7,096 nucleotides of DNA from Methanosarcinaceae archaeon (GTDB taxonomy: Archaea; Halobacteriota; Methanosarcinia; Methanosarcinales; Methanosarcinaceae): positions 1 through 7,096 of the forward strand of contig JAUWBW010000097.1 of NCBI GenBank assembly GCA_030609665.1. Direction: 5' to 3'. Positions 1 through 6,284 of this stretch are shown piece after piece; the first letter of the stretch is position 1; every line of letters begins with the position of its first letter. The translations under genes and the position numbers were made by a program. Below the pieces are notes generated by a model, which was given only the letters and a program-made list of their open reading frames with translations, did no database searches and was not told where the DNA came from.

Positions 1-897
1 GGAATCGCAATAACCAATCCATCCGACTGGACAGCCACAGCCCTAATAGCCGCAGCAAAACAAAAAAACATCACCCCGATAACCCTGAACCTGCAAAATG
101 TAGAAGTCAAAATCCAGAATGGTGTCCATTACAGCGCAAACGACACCGACCTGTCCGAACTTGACGCGGTCATTGTGCGCGATGTCGGAGCAGGTACACT
201 TGAAGGTGTTTCTTTTCGATTCGACATCCTACGACAACTTGAAATGAACGGTACACCGGTTATCAACACACCACAGGCAATACAGAACGCCGCAAACAAA
301 TATCACTCAACCTGCCTTCTGGCACAGGCAAACCTGCCCGTCCCTCAAACAAGAGCAGTCCAGAGCACCGAAGGTGCTCTGAACGCGCTGGCAGAATTCG
401 GCGATGCCGTAATAAAACCCGTATTTGGCTACAAAGGCATTGGAATTGTGAGAATAAAAGACGGCACAGCATTTCATCCAACTAACGAACCTCGCCCCGA
501 ACCAATCGAACAACTCATCGATGAACTAATCCGCGAAAAAGAGATGCTATACATTCAGGAATTCATCGCAAATCCGGGGCGCGATATTCGCGCATTCGTG
601 GTCAATGGCAGCGTCATCGGTGCGATATACCGCACAGCAGCAGATGGTTCATGGCTCAATAATCTAAGTCAGGGCGGCACTGCCGCGCGGTGTGTCCTGT
701 CGTCAGAACAGAAAGAGATATGCATACGTGCCGCAGAAACCATTGGTACGGTCTTTGCAGGCGTGGACATCATCGAAGGACCCAACGAACCTGTAATACT
801 TGAGGTCAATGGCACGCCATCGGGAGCAGGCATATATGAAGCATGGGGCATAAACGCCGCAGAACAAATAATCAATTACGTGACCACGGGGATATAG
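1..897 (+). CDS. mptN: RimK-family ATP-grasp ligase, probable tetrahydromethanopterin:alpha-L-glutamate ligase (5' end missing)
   Basis: The frame is open from the first base and ends at TAG 895-897, giving 298 visible residues. It opens with GIAITNPSDWTA, which looks like the beta-strand that starts MptN/RimK proteins, so probably only a few residues lie upstream; the GTG at 175 is internal. Numbering from the first visible codon, ATP-grasp features are KPVFGYKGIGIVRI (about 139-152, nucleotide-binding lysine and glycine loop), RDIRAF (194-199), NLSQGG (221-226), and the metal-binding acidic residues in VDIIEG (D256) and LEVNGTPSG (E268, N270). MptN adds an alpha-linked glutamate to tetrahydromethanopterin, making tetrahydrosarcinapterin in the cytosol, a C1 carrier of Methanosarcinales. 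RimK, CofF and LysX are relatives. The EVNGTPSG tail and the lineage favour MptN, but CofF or an unassigned paralogue cannot be excluded. Length fits the family (about 290-310). It is probably first in the visible operon, 44 bases before pth2. Confidence 0.85.
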   Translation, partial: GIAITNPSDWTATALIAAAKQKNITPITLNLQNVEVKIQNGVHYSANDTDLSELDAVIVRDVGAGTLEGVSFRFDILRQLEMNGTPVINTPQAIQNAANKYHSTCLLAQANLPVPQTRAVQSTEGALNALAEFGDAVIKPVFGYKGIGIVRIKDGTAFHPTNEPRPEPIEQLIDELIREKEMLYIQEFIANPGRDIRAFVVNGSVIGAIYRTAADGSWLNNLSQGGTAARCVLSSEQKEICIRAAETIGTVFAGVDIIEGPNEPVILEVNGTPSGAGIYEAWGINAAEQIINYVTTGI

Positions 898-941
898 GGA
901 TATAGTAGCGTTTTGTATTAGGGGTTACGAGGAAAATCAAG

Positions 942-1289
942 ATGGTTGAATACAAACAATGCATTGTGATACGCGATGATCTCAAACTCTCAAAAGGTAA
1001 ACTTGCAGTACAGGTTGCACACGCTGCCGTATCTGCATCGGAATGGGCAGGCAGGACTGCACTTGAAGAGTGGAAAGATGGAGGTCAGAAAAAAGTAGTC
1101 CTTCGGGTTCCGACATTGCGGGATCTTTTTGAACTCAAGGAAGTGGCAAGACGACACGACCTTCCGACAGCACTTATCACGGATGCAGGGCGCACCGAGA
1201 TCGCACCCGGTACTGTTACGGTACTCGGTATAGGACCTGCAAGGTCGGATGAACTTGACAAGATCACAGGGCATCTGAAGCTATTATGA
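942..1289 (+). CDS. pth2: Peptidyl-tRNA hydrolase, Pth2 (archaeal/eukaryotic type)
   Basis: This 115-residue protein has the normal length for archaeal Pth2. The enzyme cleaves the ester bond of peptidyl-tRNA released from stalled ribosomes, recycling the tRNA. Family motifs are clear: the N-terminal strand YKQCIVIRDDLKLSKGK (about 4-20), the helix KLAVQVAHAAVSA (20-32), and the C-terminal block TDAGRTEIAPGTVTVLGIGP (80-99), which carries the conserved D-A-G-R-T active-site segment. Relatives usually have AQVAHAA, so the valine in VQVAHAA is a mild change. The ATG at 942 is chosen because the core strand begins at residue 4 and GAGGA lies at 929-933, eight bases upstream. It is unrelated in fold to bacterial Pth. 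It sits 44 bases after the ligase and 41 before the lipoprotein gene, consistent with co-transcription. Confidence 0.96.
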   Translation: MVEYKQCIVIRDDLKLSKGKLAVQVAHAAVSASEWAGRTALEEWKDGGQKKVVLRVPTLRDLFELKEVARRHDLPTALITDAGRTEIAPGTVTVLGIGPARSDELDKITGHLKLL

Positions 1290-1318
1290 TCTGTTGTTGA
1301 AAAGATCGATACAAGGAT

Positions 1319-1325
1319 GGTGATC
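1319..1325 (+). promoter_or_regulatory. Shine-Dalgarno site of the transglutaminase lipoprotein gene
   Basis: GGTGATC is complementary to the GATCACC part of the archaeal 16S rRNA 3' end and ends five bases before the ATG at 1331. It supports the first of the two adjacent ATGs (1331 rather than 1334) and fits an archaeal host. Confidence 0.6.
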
Positions 1326-1330
1326 TATAC

Positions 1331-2518
1331 ATGATGAAAAAACATATATGCATAATTGCAATCCTATTGGTATTCATGATCTCAATTTCAGCTTCAGGAT
1401 GTCTAACTGAATCTGTCCAGCAGATCGAACAATATGCACAGTCTACAAAATATATATCCACTCAAGCCGAAGAGCCGTATAAACCGGATATCTCTACACT
1501 CACAGTCCCTGAAGTACCCGATACTCCCCCTCATATATTCGAAAAAATACCTACAACAACAAGTTCGCGCATGATCCCCGGTTTCAGCCTATCAAGTCAG
1601 TATTATTATACAACATTCTATGAAGGCGGCACAGGAACATTGAAGATATTCGTAGAGAACAGTGGCAACAAACCGGTATTTATCTATGGATACGCAATAC
1701 GAAGTCCGGATATCCCAGGCATAAACGGATCATATATGCAAAACACTGGCATCACTATTCCTGCAAGTGAGGAGAGATACATCGGCATGTTCAATGTGGC
1801 GGTCCCACAGGAAACAGACCAAATAACCCTGATACTTAGCCTATCCATGCTTGTGCAAACAATATCCGGAACATGGTATGACTATCAAGAACAATTCTTT
1901 GACGGTTCCACAATGGATGTCATACCAATGCCTGCAAAAGAATATCCGGAACATGTATTCAACTCGCCACAGGACGTTTTTAAGAGCGCGAACAACAAAG
2001 TAAACCCCCTGGACATCAATGTTCGCGAGATAGCAGCAGGTTCTGCAAAAACCTATCCTGGCACGTATAACATATACCAGATATGTGCCCTGTTCGATTA
2101 CGTAAAAGAAAATATCCAGTACATCAGTGACCCAAGAGGCGGTGATTACTGGTCACCCCCTAACGAAACTTTGAAAATTGGTGCAGGAGACTGCGATGAC
2201 TACTCCATACTCTTGTCATCCCTGATAGAAACCATTGGAGGCACAACGCGGATATACCTCACAGACACACACGCATTTACTGCAGTGTACATCGGTAACG
2301 ATACTGACCATATTGACAAAATAGTAGATGGGATCGGACAATATTATGGTCCCGTTCCTGTATACTTCTCAACAGATGAATACGGATCATGGCTCATGCT
2401 GGACCCTACATCAAGCCTCTATGTGGGAGACCTGCCCGGAGATACGGCACTCACACCACAAGGGTGGACGTACCTTAATACGACCAAAATTACAGCAATT
2501 GACATAATTCCAAAGTGA
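1331..2518 (+). CDS. Transglutaminase-like lipoprotein
   Basis: The 395-residue protein begins with MMKKH, a hydrophobic run (about 6-20) and the lipobox-like SASGC with cysteine at 24, so it is probably exported and lipid-anchored on the outer face of the membrane. A Pro/Thr-rich linker (about 48-80) leads to a beta-rich region (about 84-196). A transglutaminase/cysteine-protease-like core follows (about 205-365). The core shows the expected triad: cysteine 288 in GAGDCDDYS, histidine 314 in DTHAFTAVY, and aspartate 358 in WLMLDPTSS. With all three present, it is likely an active amide-bond enzyme (hydrolase or transferase). Comparable proteins occur in methanogens, but I know of no established substrate. 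The operon position between pth2 and truD does not explain its role. Start choice rests on the GGTGATC site. The stop codon lies 13 bases before truD, inside its ribosome-binding region, so translational coupling is possible. Confidence 0.85.
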   Translation: MMKKHICIIAILLVFMISISASGCLTESVQQIEQYAQSTKYISTQAEEPYKPDISTLTVPEVPDTPPHIFEKIPTTTSSRMIPGFSLSSQYYYTTFYEGGTGTLKIFVENSGNKPVFIYGYAIRSPDIPGINGSYMQNTGITIPASEERYIGMFNVAVPQETDQITLILSLSMLVQTISGTWYDYQEQFFDGSTMDVIPMPAKEYPEHVFNSPQDVFKSANNKVNPLDINVREIAAGSAKTYPGTYNIYQICALFDYVKENIQYISDPRGGDYWSPPNETLKIGAGDCDDYSILLSSLIETIGGTTRIYLTDTHAFTAVYIGNDTDHIDKIVDGIGQYYGPVPVYFSTDEYGSWLMLDPTSSLYVGDLPGDTALTPQGWTYLNTTKITAIDIIPK

Positions 2519-2531
2519 AAGGAGATCACTG

Positions 2532-3848
2532 ATGCAAATACCGGAAATTGAAAAAAAGACAGGTATCGATATATACACCACAACCACCGAAGGTATCGGG
2601 GGGATGTTAAGGCAGGAAGTTGATGATTTTATTGTAACCGAGATCACAAATCGTGAAGAAGGGGACAGTGGAAAACAACTGATACTTGAACTCACAAAAC
2701 GCAACTGGGACATGCATCATGTGATCCGTGACCTCTCACGCAAATTTGGGATCAGCCAGAAGCGCATTGGTTTTGCAGGCACAAAAGACAAGCGTGCAGT
2801 CACTACCCAGAAGATCAGTATCCATAACATGACACCACAGGCTGTGGATGACATTTTCCTCAAGGATGTTGAACTAAAGGTCATAGGCAGGTCGAACAGA
2901 CCTGTGAAATTGGGTGACCTTACGGGAAACGGGTTCAAGATTACGGTTCGGGACATAGGTCTGACCGAAGATGAATTGAAAACACAACTCAAGAAAACCA
3001 CAGATGAGATACTGGAAACCGGCGGTGTCCCTAACTTTTTTGGGATACAGCGATTTGGCGCGATTCGCCCCATCACACACCTTGTGGGAGAGGCGATAGT
3101 TCGCGGTAATATCGAGGAAGCCGCACTTGCATACATTGCAAAGTCGTTCCCTGATGAATCCGAGGAAAACAAACGTGTGCGCGACCATGTTTTCAACACA
3201 AGGGACTATGCATGGGGACTTGAACAATATTCATTGAACCTGCGGTATGAACGTTCGATGATGCACCATCTTATCACAAACCCTGATGATTTTACGGGCG
3301 CGTTCGGAATACTTTCCAAAAGCATACGCATGCTTTTCGTACATTCATATCAGTCATATCTCTTTAACCAGATACTGTGTGAGCGGGTGAAAGAAGGTCT
3401 GCCTTTAAACGCCGCTATTGATGGGGATATCGTTTGTTTCAAGAACAAGGATGGACTTCCCGACATATCCAGAACAGAGAAGGTCACAGCACAAAAACTC
3501 AATGGGATGAACAATCTTATCAAGCGCAGGCGTGCTTTTGTAACCGCACCCCTTATCGGCCACAGCACTGAGTGGGCATCCGGTCAGCAGGGTGAGATCG
3601 AGCACCGTATATTTGAAAAATGCGGAGTTCCAATTGAAGGATTCAAGGTCCCCTCTATGCCGGAATTGGCATCAAAGGGATTGAGACGCGAGATGTTGCT
3701 ATATGCACAACCAGAGTACGTGGCATCAGAAGATGAATTGAATTCAGGAAAAACAAAAGCAGTCCTTGAATTTTCACTGCCAAAAGGAAGTTATGCAACA
3801 ACCCTGCTGCGTGAATATATGAAAGTCGATCCTAAAAGAATGAGTTGA
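2532..3848 (+). CDS. truD: tRNA pseudouridine synthase D (TruD)
   Basis: TruD converts a uridine in tRNA to pseudouridine (U13 in the bacterial enzyme; archaeal and eukaryotic relatives can have other sites). At 438 residues it has the usual archaeal length. Visible motifs are the catalytic segment FAGTKDKRAVTTQ (81-93, aspartate 86 the expected nucleophile), NFFGIQRFG (168-176), HSYQSYLFNQIL (271-282), APLIGHSTEWASG in the inserted TRUD-domain region (339-351), and the C-terminal FSLPKGSYATTLLREY (414-429). GNGFKITVRD (132-141) precedes the second half of the catalytic fold. The start at 2532 follows AAGGAG at 2519-2524 with seven bases of spacing, and GGAGATCAC matches the 16S tail in part. 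It is the last gene of the run; a 525-base gap follows it. Nothing looks truncated or frameshifted. Confidence 0.96.
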   Translation: MQIPEIEKKTGIDIYTTTTEGIGGMLRQEVDDFIVTEITNREEGDSGKQLILELTKRNWDMHHVIRDLSRKFGISQKRIGFAGTKDKRAVTTQKISIHNMTPQAVDDIFLKDVELKVIGRSNRPVKLGDLTGNGFKITVRDIGLTEDELKTQLKKTTDEILETGGVPNFFGIQRFGAIRPITHLVGEAIVRGNIEEAALAYIAKSFPDESEENKRVRDHVFNTRDYAWGLEQYSLNLRYERSMMHHLITNPDDFTGAFGILSKSIRMLFVHSYQSYLFNQILCERVKEGLPLNAAIDGDIVCFKNKDGLPDISRTEKVTAQKLNGMNNLIKRRRAFVTAPLIGHSTEWASGQQGEIEHRIFEKCGVPIEGFKVPSMPELASKGLRREMLLYAQPEYVASEDELNSGKTKAVLEFSLPKGSYATTLLREYMKVDPKRMS

Positions 3849-3887
3849 ACAATTACATTGTGGGGTTATTGTCCAATTTTAGTGGTT
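3849..3887 (+). terminator. Possible transcription end after truD
   Basis: Right after the truD stop, ACAAT (3849-3853) and ATTGT (3857-3861) can form a short weak hairpin. T-rich stretches follow (TTTT at 3877-3880 and 3886-3889). Archaeal terminators depend mainly on T tracts, so this is plausible, but the signal is weak. Confidence 0.25.
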
Positions 3888-3891
3888 TTGA

Positions 3892-3937
3892 TACCTGATG
3901 AATGAAAGGCGGGCAGGTGGCATTACCTGATATCAGG
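3892..3937. repeat. TACCTGAT direct repeats with a 12-base palindrome
   Basis: TACCTGAT occurs at 3892-3899 and 3924-3931. The second copy is part of the perfect palindrome CCTGATATCAGG (3926-3937), and CAGGT at 3914-3918 can pair with ACCTG at 3925-3929. It could be a protein-binding site or a repeat remnant; no gene starts nearby. Confidence 0.4.
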
Positions 3938-4170
3938 CGGACGGCCGCGGGTGGTTGAACTATTTGAAAATGAACGTGCTGCCATCACGCACGAAGTGCG
4001 GCACCGTGCTTCACCACGAAGCAGAATGCGCATCAAAATTTTAAACACCGCTATCATCGAGTGCGGGTGGAGGCAGTGGAATGCGCCGCCTGCGGCGGAG
4101 TTGCTGCTTCGGCCTAAATTTACTTATCTGGCTTTGCGCACGCACGCCCGTGATCAAGACTGCACTCTAT

Positions 4171-4213
4171 CGGCGGCGGGTTCAGTGCAACAAAAAACAA
4201 GTGGGTGGGGCGC
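4171..4213. repeat. Upstream copy of the repeat flanking the ATPase gene
   Basis: Bases 4171-4197 match 5928-5954 at 26 of 27 positions in the same orientation, including the exact 19-mer CGGCGGCGGGTTCAGTGCA followed by a C and an A run. After a nine-base spacer, TGGGGCGC (4206-4213) matches 5962-5969, where the spacer is seven bases. It is followed here by AGGCG, completing a GCGCAGGCG motif that recurs downstream. Confidence 0.75.
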
Positions 4214-4304
4214 AGGCGTCTGAACGAAATCAAAAAAGACAGGGGACTAACGCGCAGAGTGCGGCGCTTTCCTCCGCCAACCAAATGCAAAGAAATACAG
4301 GCTT

Positions 4305-4318
4305 CGTACTTAAGTACG
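4305..4318. promoter_or_regulatory. 14-base palindrome upstream of the ATPase TATA box
   Basis: CGTACTTAAGTACG is its own reverse complement. Its right edge is 17 bases before the TATA palindrome. The position suits a dimeric transcription factor, either an activator or part of a repressor array. Function is inferred from position and symmetry only. Confidence 0.45.
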
Positions 4319-4335
4319 GCATCTGTGACCAGCAT

Positions 4336-4345
4336 ATTTATAAAT
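4336..4345 (+). promoter_or_regulatory. TATA box of the ATPase gene
   Basis: ATTTATAAAT is a good archaeal TATA element and is itself palindromic. The usual spacing of about 25 bases from its centre puts transcription start near 4366, only about eight bases before the ATG at 4374, so the mRNA is probably leaderless or nearly so. No Shine-Dalgarno sequence lies upstream of the ATG, which agrees. Confidence 0.6.
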
Positions 4346-4346
4346 C

Positions 4347-4375
4347 ATAATCGCGATTATTATAATCGTAATTAT
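4347..4375. promoter_or_regulatory. Tandem palindromic operator overlapping the ATPase start
   Basis: The perfect palindrome ATAATCGCGATTAT (4347-4360) is followed, with a 15-base period, by ATAATCGTAATTAT (4362-4375), which differs at two central positions. The pair fills the space between the TATA box and the start codon and would cover the predicted transcription start. A bound dimer or two would block transcription. The ATPase product carries a winged helix, so self-repression is a reasonable guess but unproven. Confidence 0.55.
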
Positions 4376-5747
4376 GAAATTTGTAAACCGTATTCAAGAG
4401 CTTGATTTTCTTGAGCGCAAATATAAGGAACCTGACGCTCAGCTGATAATAATCTATGGAAGGCGGCGTACGGGAAAGACGGAAACTGTACTGCAGTTTT
4501 CAAAACCAAAGCCGAGTATATATTTCCTATCAACGAGATCAAACGAGAAGGATAATATTGATAACTTTTTTGATGCTTTATTCGAATATTTTCAGGATGA
4601 GACGTTATTGAGACTTGAGAAGAACTGGGAAAATATATTCCAGTATCTTTCTGGAATAAAGGAACGATTGGTACTGGTGATTGATGAATTCCCATATCTT
4701 CTCGAATCCAACAAAGCTGTGACTTCGATTTTCCAGAGGGGATGGGACCTGTACCTTAACAAAACCGACATTATGCTAATCCTCCTCGGCTCATCGGTGA
4801 GCTTGATGGAATCCGAGGTATTGAGTGCAAAGTCGCCACTGTATGGAAGAAGAACCGGGCAATGGAGGATCACTCCGTTGGAATTTACGCATAATCGTGA
4901 ATTCTATCCCAATTATACGCAGCAAGAGCAATTATACACATACTCATGCCTTGGTGGGGTTCCTGCCTATCTTCTGCAATTCGATCCGTTGAAGGATTTC
5001 TGGGACAATGTCCATGATAAGATACTATCAAAAGGTGAATTCCTGTTCGAAGAAACCGATTTTTTGTTAAAAGAAGAGTTGAGAGAACCAAAAGTGTATT
5101 CATCAATTTTAAAAGCCATATCACAGGGCAAAACAAAATTTAGTGAGATAATGACACAGACAGGCATCAGTAAATCATCCCTATCTGCATATCTGGAGAC
5201 ACTGGAACGGCTGGATCTGGTTGTAAGGGAAATTCCAGTGACCGAAACTATCCGGTCAAAGAAGGGGAGATATTTTTTAAAAGACAATTTCTTTAAATTC
5301 TGGTACAGATATGCGTTCCCAAATCTGAGACATCTTGAAAGCGGCAACAGTAAATACGTGCTTTCAAAGATCAAGTCTGATTTTAACAGGTACATGGGTC
5401 ATTCTTTTGAAGGAATAACCATTGAATTTCTCACCGGCAACCTACAACGTGTGCCTTTTGAGTTTACAGATATTGGCAGGTGGTGGCACAAGGAGCAAGA
5501 GATCGATATAGTCGCATTGAATGAGGACACCGGAAAAATTCTTTTCTGTGAATGTAAGTGGAGTGAGCTGAAAAGAAAAGATGCTGATAGAATATTAATT
5601 GACCTTAAAGAAAAGTCAACCGCTGTCAAATGGCACAAACACGAGCGCTCGGAATACTTTGGATTAATCGCAAAAAAAATTGAAAATAAGGCAGATTTAC
5701 GGGAACAGGGATATATCGCGTTCGATTTGCAGGATATGTTCAAATAG
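4374..5747 (+). CDS. Archaeal ATPase with winged helix and DUF234/PD-(D/E)XK-like C-terminal domain
   Basis: This 457-residue protein belongs to the expanded prokaryotic ATPase family common in archaea. The P-loop domain has the Walker A motif GRRRTGKT (29-36), Walker B LVLVIDEFPYL (99-109, with D104 and E105) and a sensor-like LILLGSS (135-141). A winged-helix region (about 244-288, with ISQGKTKFSEIMTQTGISKS) follows. The C-terminal part carries a nuclease-like signature: E346, EIDIV with D378, and FCECKW with E393 and K395, the spacing expected of a PD-(D/E)XK fold and of DUF234. The family's cellular role is not established; DNA-linked or mobile-element-linked functions have been proposed. 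The ATG at 4374 is chosen for the start because MKFVNRIQELDFLERKY is the typical N-terminus. The gene stands alone, appears more AT-rich than truD, has a leaderless palindromic promoter and is flanked by a shared repeat, all suggesting an accessory gene. It looks intact. Confidence 0.9.
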   Translation: MKFVNRIQELDFLERKYKEPDAQLIIIYGRRRTGKTETVLQFSKPKPSIYFLSTRSNEKDNIDNFFDALFEYFQDETLLRLEKNWENIFQYLSGIKERLVLVIDEFPYLLESNKAVTSIFQRGWDLYLNKTDIMLILLGSSVSLMESEVLSAKSPLYGRRTGQWRITPLEFTHNREFYPNYTQQEQLYTYSCLGGVPAYLLQFDPLKDFWDNVHDKILSKGEFLFEETDFLLKEELREPKVYSSILKAISQGKTKFSEIMTQTGISKSSLSAYLETLERLDLVVREIPVTETIRSKKGRYFLKDNFFKFWYRYAFPNLRHLESGNSKYVLSKIKSDFNRYMGHSFEGITIEFLTGNLQRVPFEFTDIGRWWHKEQEIDIVALNEDTGKILFCECKWSELKRKDADRILIDLKEKSTAVKWHKHERSEYFGLIAKKIENKADLREQGYIAFDLQDMFK

Positions 5748-5753
5748 CTGTAC

Positions 5754-5758
5754 TTTTT
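5754..5758 (+). terminator. T tract just after the ATPase stop
   Basis: TTTTT begins six bases after the stop codon, with no clear hairpin. A short T tract is the minimal archaeal termination signal, so it may end the ATPase transcript; the run is short. Confidence 0.3.
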
Positions 5759-5850
5759 AAAATGATTCCAACCCCTTTAGTTCCTTCAATCTACCGGCAC
5801 CCCTCCGCTCTCTCGCTCGCGGATTGGTGAAAATGGGGGCGTGGTTCTTA

Positions 5851-5894
5851 TTTTTCCAGACACGGATTCACACCGATTTTCACGGATTTGAACT
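5851..5894. repeat. 10-base-unit repeat module, copy A
   Basis: Three consecutive 10-base units start at 5860, 5870 and 5880 (ACACGGATTC, ACACCGATTT, TCACGGATTT). They follow a T run and CAGAC and precede GAACT. The 44-base block matches copy B (6097-6140) at 36 positions, and most differences are transitions. Confidence 0.75.
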
Positions 5895-5927
5895 GTGAGG
5901 GAGGGGGAGTATGAGTTCGCACGCAGG

Positions 5928-5969
5928 CGGCGGCGGGTTCAGTGCAGCAAAAAAAGGCAGCTGGGGCGC
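5928..5969. repeat. Downstream copy of the repeat flanking the ATPase gene
   Basis: This is the same-orientation partner of 4171-4213: one mismatch in the first 27 bases, then TGGGGCGC after a spacer of seven bases instead of nine. The centres are about 1.76 kb apart and bracket the ATPase gene together with its promoter. Confidence 0.75.
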
Positions 5970-6016
5970 GGCTTTCGCGCTCGCTTCCAGTTCACACCCC
6001 GCGCCAGCCCCGCTGC
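5957..6016. repeat. GC-rich imperfect hairpin
   Basis: GCAGC (5957-5961), GGGGC (5963-5967) and GCGG (5968-5971) can pair with GCTGC (6012-6016), GCCCC (6007-6011) and CCGC (5999-6002). This needs a one-base and a four-base bulge and leaves a loop of 27 bases. It could be an RNA structure or a palindromic repeat; no tail of Ts follows. Confidence 0.35.
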
Positions 6017-6096
6017 TTGTGTCAAGACCGCGCGCAGGCGGCGTTTTGCGCTTGGAGCGGGCGCGGATGAGTGAAAATACGGCGAAGGTTAATCAT

Positions 6097-6140
6097 TTTT
6101 TTCAGACGCAGATTCACGCTGATTTACGCAGATTTGAACT
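6097..6140. repeat. 10-base-unit repeat module, copy B
   Basis: Units ACGCAGATTC, ACGCTGATTT and ACGCAGATTT start at 6106, 6116 and 6126, after a T run and CAGAC and before GAACT. As in copy A, a G run and then a CGCAGGC motif follow (6146-6150, 6170-6176), so the repeated module may extend to about 80 bases. Confidence 0.75.
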
Positions 6141-6210
6141 TGAAAGGGGGAATGAATTGTGAATTGGTGCGCAGGCAGTATGCCTAAAATCAGTAAGGGG
6201 CGCAGACATA

Positions 6211-6284
6211 ATGGACGGAATGAACAGGATGGACAGGATGACTCAAACCAACATTCAAATCCTGTCCATCCTGTAAATCCTGTC
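6211..6284. repeat. Convergent 9-base tandem repeats forming a 16-base-pair hairpin
   Basis: The left arm has units ATGGACGGA, ATGAACAGG and ATGGACAGG from 6211 to 6237. The right arm has AATCCTGTC, CATCCTGTA and AATCCTGTC from 6258 to 6284. Bases 6224-6239 and 6259-6274 are perfect reverse complements (16 of 16) around a loop of 19 bases. The symmetry on both strands suggests a structured RNA, a protein site or a mobile repeat remnant. Confidence 0.8.

Larger units (their letters stand above)
3862..4304. other. Gene-free, locally GC-rich intergenic stretch
   Basis: I find no recognisable gene on either strand. The short open frames here have arginine- and cysteine-rich translations, no ribosome-binding sites and no family motifs. 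The region holds small symmetric elements: CCTGATATCAGG at 3926-3937, a partial direct repeat (CGTGCT and CACGAAG boxes at 3975-3996 and 4005-4021), a GC stem CCGCC/GGCGG at 4086-4098, and one copy of a repeat also found downstream of the ATPase gene (4171-4213). A non-coding RNA cannot be excluded, but no clear promoter or fold supports one. Confidence 0.6.

Noticed and set aside
175..897. GTG at 175 as the start of the ATP-grasp ligase
   Set aside because: The same frame is open to base 1 and encodes a convincing N-terminal domain of this family (GIAITNPSDWTA), so the gene starts upstream of the window.
2717..3199. Minus-strand open frame of 160 codons within truD
   Set aside because: It is the antisense shadow of a strongly conserved gene and has no motif of its own.
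3951..4223. GTG-started open frame of 90 codons between truD and the ATPase
   Set aside because: There is no ribosome-binding site, no recognisable motif, and its end lies inside the repeat at 4171-4213. The opening VELFENERA looks protein-like but does not continue so.
5911..6162. Plus-strand open frame of 83 codons after the ATPase gene
   Set aside because: It spans the flanking repeat, the GC-rich hairpin and repeat copy B; the alanine/serine/glycine-rich translation is explained by those repeats and resembles no protein.
5851..6284. CRISPR array
   Set aside because: The repeated units are 9-10 bases in direct tandem without unique spacers, and no cas gene is near.
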